From Corynebacterium sp. CNJ-954 (GTDB lineage Bacteria; Actinomycetota; Actinomycetes; Mycobacteriales; Mycobacteriaceae), in the NCBI RefSeq assembly GCF_001942345.1, contig NZ_MKKI01000042.1, positions 62,001 to 126,000 on the forward strand: DNA of 64,000 bases, given 5' to 3'. Of this stretch, positions 13,410 to 22,687 are shown piece after piece (the stretch's first letter is position 1; every line of letters begins with the position of its first letter). The notes beneath the pieces are model-generated. The model ran no database searches. It was not told the origin of the DNA and saw nothing but the letters and a program-made list of their open reading frames with translations. The position numbers were made by a program, and so were the translations under genes.

Positions 13410-13431
13410 TCGTGGTTCCCTTCTCATGCTT

Positions 13432-13455
13432 GTTGTACAGCTACGACCCTACAAC
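13432..13455. promoter_or_regulatory. Inverted repeat between lipoprotein and tetR genes, operator candidate
   Basis: GTTGTA (13432-13437) and TACAAC (13450-13455) form a perfect inverted repeat with a 12-base spacer. It lies 23 bases upstream of the lipoprotein start and 68 bases upstream of the tetR start. TetR proteins commonly bind such a site in the divergent promoter they share with their target. Confidence 0.4.
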
Positions 13456-13522
13456 GTCGCCCGCGGACGGAACGTTAGCCGTGGACGGTCGTGAGTTCCA
13501 TCGGGGCACTACACTGGGTGGG

Positions 13523-14053
13523 GTGCAGCTCAACCGCGACCGAATCCTCACCGCCGCCTTCGACATCCTCGCCGAGTACGGTCTCGGCGACCTGACGATG
13601 CGGCGTCTCGCACGCACGCTCGACGTCGCCCCCGGGGCCTTGTACTGGCACTTCCCGAGCAAGCAGGACCTGCTCGGTGGCATTGCAGGCCGAATCCTGG
13701 AGGCAGCCGGACCATCGGAACAGGCGGGGCCACAGACGGCCGACTGGCGGGAGCAGGCCTACACCACCGCCTCCGCCCTGCTCGAACAGCTCCTCGGGGT
13801 GCGCGACGGCGCTGAGGTTGTCGCTGCCGCGCTGGCCGCGGGGACGGCAGCGCAGGATCCCGCCGGTACACTCGCCGAGGCACTGACGGGTTCACCTGCC
13901 GCGGACCGTCAGCTGACCGGATGGGTGCTGTCTCGGTACCTGCTGGGTGCGGCGACCGACGTGCAGACCGCGCAGGCGGCCGGTGCCACTCCCCGCACCG
14001 TCGCACAGGTGCTCTCCGGGGTCGACCTCGTCCTGGACGGCATCGGTAACTAG
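13523..14053 (+). CDS. TetR family transcriptional regulator
   Basis: The 176-residue protein has the TetR DNA-binding domain: VQLNRDRILTAAFDILAEYG then LTMRRLARTLDVAPGALYWHF and PSKQDLL. The C-terminal half is helical and shares features with the class that includes TetR itself (TetR_C-like), but no ligand can be inferred. The GTG at 13523 puts the domain at the amino end; an earlier in-frame GTG at 13481 would add a poor tail. Divergent orientation to the lipoprotein-membrane protein pair, with an inverted repeat between, suggests it controls that pair. Confidence 0.88.
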   Translation: MQLNRDRILTAAFDILAEYGLGDLTMRRLARTLDVAPGALYWHFPSKQDLLGGIAGRILEAAGPSEQAGPQTADWREQAYTTASALLEQLLGVRDGAEVVAAALAAGTAAQDPAGTLAEALTGSPAADRQLTGWVLSRYLLGAATDVQTAQAAGATPRTVAQVLSGVDLVLDGIGN

Positions 14054-14064
14054 GATCGGACGCT

Positions 14065-14935
14065 ATGAGTACCACGGCTGCAGCGCACACGGTCACCGCC
14101 CACGGGGCGGACGTCACGGTAGATGACAACGGGGTGCAGGTGCGGAGAACCCCGATGGGGCAGACCCTGCTGCCGGCCGAGCTCACTGTCACTCCGGCCG
14201 AACTGCGCGGCTGGTACCGCCACGCACCGACCGACGAGTCCCCCGGCTGGATCCAGTTCTCGCTGGCGACCCCTCCCGACAATGCCGTCCTCCGTCCGGT
14301 ACGGGGTTTCCCGGCGACCCGGGCGCGTCCAACATCGTGGTCTTCGCCCCCGGACAACAGGAGCAGTTCACCCAGGTACACCAGCTGCTGAGCAACCTGC
14401 AGTCGGGTTTCCCGTTGGACACCGCCCCCACCTCCCCCGTCGAGACGGACACGGCGTCTGCCACGTCTCCTGCATCGGCCACCGAGTCGAGGCAATCAGC
14501 CCAGTCAGAACAGTCGTCACAGTCAGCACAGTCAGCACAGTCAGCACAGTCAGCACAGTCGTCGCCACAGCAGACTGGCAGCGCGTCGCGACGCCGGACA
14601 CCGTCCCGGAGGCCAACACCGAGGCCGACGCGAACGGACCGATCTTCGGACAGAATGTCACCGTCACCGGGGACTTCGCCCCCTATGAGAAGGGTGAGGT
14701 CTGGGACATGATCGCCGAGGCCGGCGCGACCGTCGGCAAGAATGTCACCAAGAAGACCACACTGCTGGTCATCGGCGAATGGGGTTCGGTGACCAGCAAG
14801 GAGAAGCGTGCCCGCGAGCTGAAGGACAAGGGACAGGACATCACGCTGTGGAGCTTCGACGAGCTGCTCTCCGCGTTGGGGAAGTCGCGGCGCCCCGATC
14901 TGGACGAGGTGAAGGGAACCTCCGCGCCCTTCTAG
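14065..14935 (+). CDS. BRCT-domain protein with Gln-Ser-Ala linker, frame shifted twice
   Basis: Three reading frames must be joined. Residues 1-84 (MSTTAAAHTVTAHGADVTVD to LRPVRGF) run in one frame. After a CCC run at 14310-14312 the next frame continues PGDPGASNIVVFAPGQQEQF and a Ser/Gln/Ala-rich linker. After about 14575 a third frame gives WQRVATPDTVPEA and a BRCT domain: VTVTGDF, WDMIAEAGATVGKNVTKKTT, LLVIGEWGS, KAREL-like helix and WSFDELL. BRCT domains bind DNA ends or phosphoproteins. Both shifts fit one missing base each. It may form an operon with the tetR gene 11 bases upstream. Confidence 0.7.
14520..14561 (+). repeat. 9-bp tandem repeat coding Gln-Ser-Ala
   Basis: Four perfect copies of CAGTCAGCA (14520-14555) plus a partial fifth. 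Imperfect copies flank it on the upstream side. It codes for the linker of the BRCT protein as (QSA)n in the expected frame. A 9-bp unit keeps the frame when copy number changes, so length variation between strains is likely. Confidence 0.9.
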
Positions 14936-14951
14936 GAGTCTCTCTACCGGT

Positions 14952-15455
14952 ATGAACCGGAAACTCCAGCTGCATGTCACCACCACCTCCGTCGACCATG
15001 ACCCCTACGATCCCGCTTCCATGGTCACCATTCCGCTGGGCGGGGGTCTGGGAGCGGCCGTGCAGGACGGTCCCCGGCGTCTCACCGTCGCCGACCTGGG
15101 CATCCGTCACACCAGCGCATCATTGTTGTGGCAGGAGACCGCCACCGGCATGCTCGCGACGCTGGGCGACCTCACCTCGGTGTACGGCACAGCCTTGCGG
15201 CACCGTGCTGTCGAACCGGGGGTCCGGGAGATCGCAGTCATCGGAGTGCCTTTTCCCGCTGCGGGTCTTCTCGCCCACCCTCTTCTCGCAGTACCGACAC
15301 ACCGTATCCTGACCGACGGGCCCGGACCTGCCCTGTTCTTCGTCACAGAGGACCAACGGCTGTTCATTTCGTCCGGGACACTTCCGTCGGTACCCAGCAC
15401 CGGGCCGATCGACATCTCGGAAGGCCACTGTCAGGCGCTAGAGTCGGTGCCATGA
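14952..15455 (+). CDS. Hypothetical protein upstream of relS
   Basis: The 167-residue protein starts MNRKLQLHVTTTSVDHDPYD and has no signal peptide, membrane segment or motif that I recognise. It looks like a beta-rich soluble protein (LTVADLGIRHTSASLLWQET, REIAVIGVPFPA). The ATG at 14952 has a weak AGGAG 13 bases upstream. Its stop overlaps the relS start by four bases (ATGA), so it is translated with the alarmone synthetase. Confidence 0.6.
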   Translation: MNRKLQLHVTTTSVDHDPYDPASMVTIPLGGGLGAAVQDGPRRLTVADLGIRHTSASLLWQETATGMLATLGDLTSVYGTALRHRAVEPGVREIAVIGVPFPAAGLLAHPLLAVPTHRILTDGPGPALFFVTEDQRLFISSGTLPSVPSTGPIDISEGHCQALESVP

Positions 15456-16429
15456 AAGATTCCACCGTCCTGCGCGATTTCGACACGTGGCTCGCCGACC
15501 ACCCCACGGTGGTCACGGACATCCAGAAAGTCCTCTCCGACGAACTGTCCGACGCGGGCATTGCCTTCGACCAGGTCTCGGTGCGAATCAAGGACCGTGG
15601 CAGTTACCTGGCGAAGATCCACGACACCGTCCACCCCGACTACCGTGACTTCGACTCCGCCTACGATGTCCTGGGGGTCCGGGTCACCGTCTACACCACC
15701 GCCGACATCCTGCTGCTCGTCGGGGTGATGCGCAGTCTCTTCGACGTGGTCTCCGTGACCGATAAATCTGCCCAGACCGCGGAGCGCGGCGAGTTCGGGT
15801 ACGCATCCTCCCACGTCATCGCCCGGGTCACGAGTTCCACGATGCCGTCACTGACCGATCTGGAGGGCAGGCTGATCGAGATCCAGATCAGGACGGTGTT
15901 GCAGCACGCCTGGGCGGAGTTCGAGCATGACGTGCGCTACAAGAATCCGGGACACGTGATCAGTCCGGAAGTGCACCGCGCCTTCACCCTGGCCGCCGGC
16001 CTCATCGAGCTCGCGGACCAGCAGTTCGACACGATTGCCCGTGCCACCAGTGCTGACGGCGACACCACCGACGACACCGAACTCACGGCCACCATGCTGC
16101 CGGGTGTGTTGACCATGCTCGTCGGTAATGAATACCCCATGTCCAAGGCTGACTACTACCGGTTCGCCGTCGACATGCTCGCGGCGAACGGGGTGACGAC
16201 CATCGGTGAGCTCACGGTCCTGTGTGCGCCGGAGGCACTGGTCCAGTTGCAGGAGACGATGGGCTACGGCTACCCCCCGGGACAGGTCCGCCTCATCGAC
16301 GACCTACTGCTGTTCACCTACGGCCGCGACCATATTCGCCGCACCGTGCATATCGGCGACCACGCTTCATCGCGGCCCGGTCGCCTGGGCAACCGGTGGC
16401 AGCGGATGGGTCAGCGTCCGCGCAGCTGA
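15452..16429 (+). CDS. relS: Small alarmone synthetase (RelS type)
   Basis: The 325-residue protein has a single RelA/SpoT synthetase domain: KDRGSYLAKI (substrate-binding), YDVLGVRVTVYT, FGYASSHVIARV and the synthetase block EIQIRTVLQHAWAEFEHDVRYK. There is no HD hydrolase and no TGS/ACT regulatory region, so it can only make (p)ppGpp or pGpp from ATP and GDP/GTP/GMP. A C-terminal extension of about 120 residues follows. C. glutamicum has such an enzyme, RelS, in the same stretch between hisD and dnaE, which supports the symbol. It overlaps the opposite-strand S4 gene by 19 bases at the 3' ends. Confidence 0.85.
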   Translation: MKDSTVLRDFDTWLADHPTVVTDIQKVLSDELSDAGIAFDQVSVRIKDRGSYLAKIHDTVHPDYRDFDSAYDVLGVRVTVYTTADILLLVGVMRSLFDVVSVTDKSAQTAERGEFGYASSHVIARVTSSTMPSLTDLEGRLIEIQIRTVLQHAWAEFEHDVRYKNPGHVISPEVHRAFTLAAGLIELADQQFDTIARATSADGDTTDDTELTATMLPGVLTMLVGNEYPMSKADYYRFAVDMLAANGVTTIGELTVLCAPEALVQLQETMGYGYPPGQVRLIDDLLLFTYGRDHIRRTVHIGDHASSRPGRLGNRWQRMGQRPRS

Positions 16430-16767
16430 TCGATCTGGCGACGTTCCCGCTTCGTCGGGCGTCCGGCACCCCTGTCCCGTCGAGGGATCGAGGCCAGGAT
16501 CTCCTTCGACGGTGGCGGCGGAGAGTGGTCCACGTAGCACTGCCGTGCCCGCGGAGCCCCGACCCTCTTCGAGACGAGTTCGGCGACCTCGACGACATAC
16601 TCGCGGTGATTCACCCAGGCACGTACCCGGTCCCCCACTGCCACGGTCTGGGCGGGTTTGACGGAGACATCATTGACTTTCACGTGCCCTGCACGGCAGG
16701 CGTCAGCGGCAGCGGACCGTGTCTTGTACAGGCGGACGGCCCACACCCATGCATCGATCCGTGTCAC
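16411..16767 (-). CDS. S4-domain RNA-binding protein (Hsp15/HslR-like)
   Basis: The 118-residue protein begins with an S4 RNA-binding fold: MTRIDAWVWAVRLYKTRSAAADACRAGHVKVN and DVSVKPAQTVAVGDRV. The basic tail ends GRPTKRERRQIDQLRGR. Length and tail match the Hsp15-like family, which in E. coli recycles stalled 50S subunits carrying peptidyl-tRNA. It converges on relS with a 19-base overlap. Specific function in this organism is inferred. Confidence 0.85.
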   Translation of the reverse strand: MTRIDAWVWAVRLYKTRSAAADACRAGHVKVNDVSVKPAQTVAVGDRVRAWVNHREYVVEVAELVSKRVGAPRARQCYVDHSPPPPSKEILASIPRRDRGAGRPTKRERRQIDQLRGR

Positions 16768-16770
16768 GGA

Positions 16771-17001
16771 TCACCACTGGTCCTTGTGGTTGAGCACCTC
16801 ACGGACCTTCACCACGTTCCATCCCAGGACCACCAGAGCAACCACCGCAATCGTGAAGAAAAGCCCTGAAGCAACCCCCAGAATGCCCAGAATGCCCCCG
16901 GCGACCGCGATTCCCCCGGACACCTGGATCGACCGAGAACGTTTACGGACGTCGGCCTTACGACGGGCAACGGGATTGTCGGAGTAGTTGTCCATGGTCA
17001 T
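16771..17001 (-). CDS. Small membrane protein
   Basis: The 76-residue protein has a basic amino part (ARRKADVRKRSRSIQ) and one long or two short hydrophobic segments (residues about 28-64), then VKVREVLNHKDQW. ATG at 16999-17001 or the second ATG at 16993-16995 could be used; no strong ribosome site separates them. It sits four bases upstream of the S4 gene and 20 bases downstream of yigZ. Function unknown. Confidence 0.65.
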   Translation of the reverse strand: MTMDNYSDNPVARRKADVRKRSRSIQVSGGIAVAGGILGILGVASGLFFTIAVVALVVLGWNVVKVREVLNHKDQW

Positions 17002-17021
17002 GGCCCCGAGTCTACCCCGGT

Positions 17022-17687
17022 TCACCCCGCCTTGACGTCGTCCCAGCGGGACCCGACCCGTACAATTTCCAGAGTTCCTGCTGAGATTTCCCTGACAATG
17101 CCACCAGGGTCCTCTCCGGCTGCCACGGTGAGAATCAACGTCACGGTCTGACCGTAGGATGCCTCGACATCCAGGCCCCGCGCGCGGAGCTCGGCCTCGA
17201 TCTTGCCTGCCTCCGCATGGTCGACCTCCAGGGTCCACACGTCCCGGGGCTCACGACGCATTACGGTGATATCCGCCAGCACGGCGCGGGTGGCGTCCTG
17301 GTACGCGCGGACCAGTCCGCCGGTGCCGAGCTTGACCCCACCGAAATAACGGACCACCACAACGGCAACGTCCTGCAGACCCGATCCGCGGAGCACCTCG
17401 AGCATCGGCTGGCCCGCCGTGCCTGCTGGCTCACCGTCGTCACCCGAGCGTTCCACCGGGTTCGCCCCGTCGACGTGCAGGATGTAGGCACTGCAGTGGT
17501 GCCGGGCATCGGTGAACCCGGCCCGGACCTCAGCCAGGAACGCCCGGGCGGCGTCCTCGTCAGGCACCCTGGCTGCGCAGGCGATGAACCGGGACCTTCT
17601 CACCTCGGTCTCCGCGACCGGACGATCGGCGGCAGGGCGCAGGTAGGCGTGACTCACGGGTTGTGTCACCCGAGGACGCCGGCCCAT
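17022..17687 (-). CDS. yigZ: YigZ/IMPACT family protein
   Basis: The 221-residue protein shows the UPF0029 amino domain: [44 protein letters not shown] and [25 protein letters not shown] second ferredoxin-like domain follows. YigZ proteins are linked to translation control and bind nucleic acid, but their enzymatic role is not settled. The ATG at 17685-17687 has AAGGCG upstream and overlaps dnaE by 22 bases; a GTG at 17657 is an alternative. Confidence 0.9.
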   Translation of the reverse strand: MGRRPRVTQPVSHAYLRPAADRPVAETEVRRSRFIACAARVPDEDAARAFLAEVRAGFTDARHHCSAYILHVDGANPVERSGDDGEPAGTAGQPMLEVLRGSGLQDVAVVVVRYFGGVKLGTGGLVRAYQDATRAVLADITVMRREPRDVWTLEVDHAEAGKIEAELRARGLDVEASYGQTVTLILTVAAGEDPGGIVREISAGTLEIVRVGSRWDDVKAG

Positions 17688-20600
17688 GTCGACGCCTTGA
17701 GGTCGCCCATCAACGACGACGTGCGCGCCACCCGGAGATCCGGAGGCAGCATGTACTGCAGCTCTTCGGTGCCGTCGGTGAGCGTGAGGTAGACGTCGGA
17801 GTCACCGCGGTTGTTGTGGAGCACGCCCTTGAGGCGGTCCATGTTGTCGGGGGTGCACTGGTCGATGCGCATCCGCAGTCTCAGCGGGACCCCGGCACCC
17901 GCACCGACGGAGAGCTCCGCGAGCTTGAGGTCATTGCAGAACAGGCTCGTGCGGTCATCCCTGATGCTCACCTCGGCCTGGGCGAGGATGATGTTGTCCT
18001 CGGCGATCATCGGCGCGACCATTGAATAGGTCCGGGAGAAACACAACAGTTCGATCTGGGCACCGTGCTGGTCCTCGATCGTGACGATGGCCCAGGGATT
18101 GCCCTTCTTGTCCACGCGACGGTCCACGCTGGAGATGATCCCGCCGACCTTGATCGTGCGCTTGTCCGGCAGCTCACCGGAGATCACGGTGGTCAACGGC
18201 GTGTCGATCTGCGAATCCAGGGAGGCCTCGAATCCGTCGAGGGGGTGCCCCGACACGTAGAGACCGAGCATCTCCCTTTCCAGCGTGAGTTCATGCTTGC
18301 GTTCCCAGTGTTGGTCGGGGACATCCACCTTGAAGGCGTCGTCCTCCACCGCGTCGAGCCCGGAGAACAGGTCGTACTGTCCACGCGCCGCCGCCTTCTT
18401 GGTGGAGGTGACCGAATCCACGGCGTCCTCGAATACCAGCATCAGGCCCTTGCGGGGGTGCTCGAGAGAGTCGAAGGCACCTGCCTTGATGAGAGATTCC
18501 GTGACCCGCTTGTTGCAGGCCGTGGCGTCGATCTTGTCGAGGTAGTCGGAGAAGTCGTCGAAGGCCCCCTTCTCCTTACGTGTCGCCACGATCGAGTCGA
18601 CGACGTCCTCACCCACGTTACGGACTGCACCCAGGCCGAAACGGATGTCCTGGCCCACGGGCTTAAACGTGTAGTCAGATTCGTTGACGTCTGGCGACAA
18701 CACCTTGATCCCCAGGTGACGGCAGTCGGCGAGGTAGATCGCGGACTTGTCCTTCTTGTCGGCCACGGAGGTCAGCAGGGCAGCCATGTACTCGGCGGTG
18801 TAGTGCTCCTTGAGATAGGCGGTCCAGAAACTGACCAGGCCGTAACCTGCGGCGTGGGACTTGTTGAACGCGTATCCGGCGAACGGGAGGATGGTGTCCC
18901 AGAGTGTCTTGATCGCCTCGTCGGAGAACCCGTTCTCCTTCATCCCCGCCTCGAAGTTCTCGAACTCCTTGGCCAGGACCTCCGGCTTCTTCTTACCCAT
19001 GGCCTTACGGAAACCATCGGCCTGACCTGCGGTGTAGTTCGCGACCTTCTGCGAGATCCTCATGATCTGCTCCTGGTACACGATAAGACCGTAGGTCTCT
19101 TCCAGGATCTCCTCGAGCGCCTCGGCCAGCTCGGGGTGGATCGGTTCGATGGGCTTGCGCCCGTTCTTACGGTCGGCGTAGTCCCAGTGCGCACCGACAC
19201 CCATCGGTCCCGGCCGGTACAGTGCGAGCGCCGCGACGATGTCGTTGAAGCCGGTCGGCTTCATCCGCTTCAGCAGCTCCTGCATTCCACCGGAGTCGAG
19301 CTGGAAGATGCCGAGCGTGTCACCACGGGCCAGCAGCTCGTATGACTGCGGATCATCGGTGGTCAGGCCCTCGAGATCCAGGTCCTCGTCCCGGTTCTTC
19401 TTGATGTTCTCGATGCAGTCGCCGATGACGGTGAGGTTGCGCAACCCCAGGAAGTCCATCTTCAGCAGCCCGATGGCCTCACACGCGGGGTAGGGCCATC
19501 CGGTGATGATCGCACCGTCCTGCTGACGCTTCCACATCGGGATGTGGTCCAGCAGGGGCACGGACGCCATGATCACCGCACACGCGTGCACACCGGCCTG
19601 ACGGACGACGCCTTCCAGGCCGAGTGCGTCGTCGTAGATCTCCTTGACGACCGGATCGGTCTCGATGAGGGTGCGGATCTCCGCAGCCTCCTGATACCGG
19701 TCATGGTTGGGATCCATGATTCCGGACAGGGGAATGTCCTTGGCCGCCTGGGCCGGTGGCAGCGTCTTGGTGATCCGGTCAGCGATCTGGAAGCCGGGCT
19801 GTCCATGGTGGGCACGGGCGGCGTCCTTCAGCGCCTGCTTGGTCTTCACCGTGCCGAAGGTGATCACCTGGGCGACCTTGTCCTGACCCCAGTTGTCGGC
19901 GGCGTAGCGGATCATCTCGCCACGACGACGGTCGTCGAAGTCGATGTCGATATCCGGTGCCGAGGGACGCTCCGGGTTGAGGAACCGCTCGAACATCAGG
20001 CCGTGGTCGATGGGATCGATGTTGGTGATGGTCAGCGCATAGGCGACCAGGGCGCCGGCGGCCGAGCCACGCCCCGGCCCCACACGGATGCCGATGGACC
20101 GGGCATGCTTGATCAGGTCGGCGACGACGAGGAAGTAGGACGGGTAGCCCTTCATGTCGATCACGTCGATCTCGTACTCGGCACGGTCGATGTACTCCTT
20201 CGGGACCTCCCCGCCGTGGAAGCGCTCCTTGAGTCCGTCGTGAACCTCACTCCGGAGCCAGGTGGTGGGGGTGTGTCCTTCGGGTACGTCGTACTTCGGC
20301 ATGCGGTCATGGGTGTGCTCCTCCCACAACTCGCCGTAGTCCTGGACGCGCTCAGCGATCCAGAGAGTGTTGTCACACCCGTCCGGGACGATCGGGTCCC
20401 AGTACTTGCGCAGCTCCTCGGCCGGTTTGATGTAGTAACCGTCGCCGGAGAACGCGAACCGGCGCCCACCTTCATCGAGGGTCGGTTCGTCCATGGTGGC
20501 ACCGGTCTGCACGCACAGCATGACCTCGTGCGGCTTGGCCTGCTTCTGCAGGACGTAGTGGCAGTCGTTGGTGACCAGCGGGGGCAGGTCGAGTTTCCGG

Positions 20601-21229
20601 CCGATCTCCAGCAGTTCGTCGCGGACCCGCTTCTCGATCTCCAGACCGTGGTCCATCAGCTCGAGGAAGTAGTTGTCCTTGCCGTAGATGTCCTGCCACA
20701 TCGCGGCGGCCTCGAGAGCCTTGTCGAACTGGCCGAGTCGCAGGCGGGTCTGGACGTCGCCCGACGGACAGCCGGTGGTCGCGATGATGCCCTCCGCATG
20801 CTCGGCGACGATCTCGGCGTCCATACGCGGGTACTTCGAGACCTGTCCCTCATAGCTCGCCAGGGACGACAGCCGGAAAAGGTTACGTAGGCCGGTGGCG
20901 TTCTCCGCCATCATTGTCTGGTGCAGGTAATAGCCGCCGCCGGCGACGTCATCGCGCTTCTGCTCCGGCTCACCCCATTTGACGCGGTCCTTGATGAGGC
21001 GGGACTCGGGTGCCATGTAGCACTCGATGCCGATAATGGGCTTGATGCCGGCACCGGTCATCGCGCGGTAGAAGGCGTCGGAACCGAACATGTTGCCGTG
21101 ATCGGTCATGCCGACCGCGGGCATCCCCTGGCGCGAAACCTCTTCGGCGAGCAGGTCCACCTTCGCCATCCCGTCGAGCATGGAGTACTCGGTGTGATTG
21201 TGCAGGTGGACGAAGGAGGACTTCTTCAT
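17666..21229 (-). CDS. dnaE: DNA polymerase III alpha subunit
   Basis: DnaE (1187 residues, the normal size for the actinobacterial replicative polymerase DnaE1) is the chromosome-replicating catalytic subunit. The order is PHP domain ([30 protein letters not shown]), palm with [14 protein letters not shown] and the metal-binding [10 protein letters not shown], fingers, helix-hairpin-helix region near residues 870-900, and OB fold and C-terminal domain with [20 protein letters not shown]. The ATG starts [11 protein letters not shown] as in relatives. It is divergent from the ATPase gene at 21286 with 56 bp between. Confidence 0.98.
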   Translation of the reverse strand: MKKSSFVHLHNHTEYSMLDGMAKVDLLAEEVSRQGMPAVGMTDHGNMFGSDAFYRAMTGAGIKPIIGIECYMAPESRLIKDRVKWGEPEQKRDDVAGGGYYLHQTMMAENATGLRNLFRLSSLASYEGQVSKYPRMDAEIVAEHAEGIIATTGCPSGDVQTRLRLGQFDKALEAAAMWQDIYGKDNYFLELMDHGLEIEKRVRDELLEIGRKLDLPPLVTNDCHYVLQKQAKPHEVMLCVQTGATMDEPTLDEGGRRFAFSGDGYYIKPAEELRKYWDPIVPDGCDNTLWIAERVQDYGELWEEHTHDRMPKYDVPEGHTPTTWLRSEVHDGLKERFHGGEVPKEYIDRAEYEIDVIDMKGYPSYFLVVADLIKHARSIGIRVGPGRGSAAGALVAYALTITNIDPIDHGLMFERFLNPERPSAPDIDIDFDDRRRGEMIRYAADNWGQDKVAQVITFGTVKTKQALKDAARAHHGQPGFQIADRITKTLPPAQAAKDIPLSGIMDPNHDRYQEAAEIRTLIETDPVVKEIYDDALGLEGVVRQAGVHACAVIMASVPLLDHIPMWKRQQDGAIITGWPYPACEAIGLLKMDFLGLRNLTVIGDCIENIKKNRDEDLDLEGLTTDDPQSYELLARGDTLGIFQLDSGGMQELLKRMKPTGFNDIVAALALYRPGPMGVGAHWDYADRKNGRKPIEPIHPELAEALEEILEETYGLIVYQEQIMRISQKVANYTAGQADGFRKAMGKKKPEVLAKEFENFEAGMKENGFSDEAIKTLWDTILPFAGYAFNKSHAAGYGLVSFWTAYLKEHYTAEYMAALLTSVADKKDKSAIYLADCRHLGIKVLSPDVNESDYTFKPVGQDIRFGLGAVRNVGEDVVDSIVATRKEKGAFDDFSDYLDKIDATACNKRVTESLIKAGAFDSLEHPRKGLMLVFEDAVDSVTSTKKAAARGQYDLFSGLDAVEDDAFKVDVPDQHWERKHELTLEREMLGLYVSGHPLDGFEASLDSQIDTPLTTVISGELPDKRTIKVGGIISSVDRRVDKKGNPWAIVTIEDQHGAQIELLCFSRTYSMVAPMIAEDNIILAQAEVSIRDDRTSLFCNDLKLAELSVGAGAGVPLRLRMRIDQCTPDNMDRLKGVLHNNRGDSDVYLTLTDGTEELQYMLPPDLRVARTSSLMGDLKASTWAGVLG

Positions 21230-21285
21230 GCGGAACAGTCTACCGTCGGAACGACACCAGACAATCCGCCGCTAACATCGGCACC

Positions 21286-22026
21286 ATGCACCCTGCCCCA
21301 CCTATATCGGTACCCTTCGGCCTGCCTGAACTCGATGACGTCACCGGCGGTATGCGTCCCGGGCACCTCATCGTCGTCGCCTCCGCCCCAGGGGCAGGAA
21401 AGACTACGCTACTGCTCCAGTTCCTCCGCCATGCCGCCTTCCGGCACGGATGCAGCACGCACCTGATCTCCCTGGAGATGACGGATTCCGACATCCGCCA
21501 ACGCCTGCTGAGTGGGGAGTCCGGGATCCGACTGCATTCTGTGGGCCACCCAGCGACTGGCAACCTCAACCGGGAGCCGTCGGCTGCCACACTGGCGGAG
21601 GCGAAAGCTCTGATGAATCAGGGCACATTGGCGGTCGATTCCCGTACCTCGTTCAGCATCACTGACCTGCCCCTGACGTTCTACCAGGAGCAGCATCAGA
21701 TTCTCGCTGTGGACTGCATCGATCTCGTGGACGCCGACGCATCACCGTTCACCGTCGCGCGGGCCTTCAAGAAATATGCCCTCGAGGCAGAGATGCCCGT
21801 GCTAGTCTCAACACGGGTCCGCGATAATTCCCCGCATGTCGACGCATTGATGGAGGAAGCGGACATAGTCCTGCGCTTAGAGCGCCCAGACACGACAGAC
21901 TGGGACCATGAGAGAGCGGGCGAGGCAGATATTCACGTCGTTAAGAACCGTATGGGTCCAATTGCCAGGATCACCATGCAGCACCAGTTGTTTCGCTCGA
22001 GTTTTGTACCGTTAGGTCAGAGTTAG
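21286..22026 (+). CDS. DnaB-like helicase C-domain ATPase without the N-terminal domain
   Basis: The 246-residue protein corresponds to the RecA-fold ATPase half of DnaB: VPFGLPELDDVTGGMRPGHL, Walker A VASAPGAGKTTLLLQF (residues about 33-44), ISLEMTDSDIRQRLLS, a Walker B-like strand ILAVDCIDLVDA, ADIVLRLERPD and AGEADIHVVKNRMGPIARIT. The primase-interacting amino domain is missing and the usual SQLNR block is replaced by STRVRD. It may therefore be a specialised ATPase, not a replicative helicase. TAACAT at 21272-21277 is a -10 candidate seven bases before ATG, suggesting a leaderless message. It opens the accessory patch next to dnaE. Confidence 0.75.
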   Translation: MHPAPPISVPFGLPELDDVTGGMRPGHLIVVASAPGAGKTTLLLQFLRHAAFRHGCSTHLISLEMTDSDIRQRLLSGESGIRLHSVGHPATGNLNREPSAATLAEAKALMNQGTLAVDSRTSFSITDLPLTFYQEQHQILAVDCIDLVDADASPFTVARAFKKYALEAEMPVLVSTRVRDNSPHVDALMEEADIVLRLERPDTTDWDHERAGEADIHVVKNRMGPIARITMQHQLFRSSFVPLGQS

Positions 22027-22055
22027 ATAAATTAAGAATAGAAATATCCAACACA

Positions 22056-22634
22056 ATGCAGAGCATCTCCGATGAAGCCATCGCAGCACTCATAAATTCT
22101 CACAGTAGCTATGTCAGTAACAATTCCAAGCATTATGACGAAGTTTTCAATCAAGTTTGTGAAAATATCGAAATAAATAAATCAATTGGGAAGATCGATG
22201 TTGGTGCACTACTGTTTTGGAAGCGCATTACTGCGGCCACACCATGGGTACGGAAGCTGATGATACTGAGCGATGAAGAGGTCCGCGCAGTAACCAGAAC
22301 CGTGGTACGACTGGCAAATGATGAGCACAATAACCCCGCCAAGTCCGCCACTTCGGCACGCAGCGAACTAAGTCAGCTTCCTGGTTTCAAAAGCGGCGAC
22401 GCATTGGCTTCTGCTCTTCTTTATGCCGCCGCACCCAAGAGAATGGCTGTCTACGACCGACGCGCAGAATCCGGCCTCAAGAAGTTGAACATATCAGTAA
22501 AAAAGGGACAGGGCCACTATGGACGATACATCCAGACCCTCGAGGACATTCGTAGCCAGGTAAATTCCGCACATGCCAAATCCTGGATCGCACGAGATGT
22601 CGACGTCGCCTTATTCGACCTCGGGGGGCAGTAG
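22056..22634 (+). CDS. Unrecognised protein with helix-hairpin-helix-like core
   Basis: The 192-residue product has no named family that I can assign. Its centre reads SELSQLPGFKSGDALASALL, then APKRMAVYDRRAESGL, resembling the hairpin and following helix of HhH-GPD DNA-glycosylase-like proteins, and it ends SWIARDVDVALFDLGG. Proteins of this type occur in other actinobacteria as hypothetical genes. It lies 29 bases after the DnaB-like gene and the pair may be cotranscribed. The coding region is visibly AT-richer (runs such as gaaataaataaatc) than its neighbours, suggesting recent transfer. Confidence 0.6.
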   Translation: MQSISDEAIAALINSHSSYVSNNSKHYDEVFNQVCENIEINKSIGKIDVGALLFWKRITAATPWVRKLMILSDEEVRAVTRTVVRLANDEHNNPAKSATSARSELSQLPGFKSGDALASALLYAAAPKRMAVYDRRAESGLKKLNISVKKGQGHYGRYIQTLEDIRSQVNSAHAKSWIARDVDVALFDLGGQ

Positions 22635-22687
22635 TTGGCCCCTCTATCGTTATATATGGAAATATATTAAATGCTCGCCCCTCCGCC

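Noticed and set aside
14520..14561. Short tandem repeats as a possible CRISPR array
   Set aside because: Unit is 9 bp with no spacers and codes for a Gln-Ser-Ala linker.
19544..20890. Long open frame on the plus strand within dnaE
   Set aside because: High-GC codon bias leaves antisense frames open. The opposite strand has every DnaE motif, and this frame has no family character or ribosome site.
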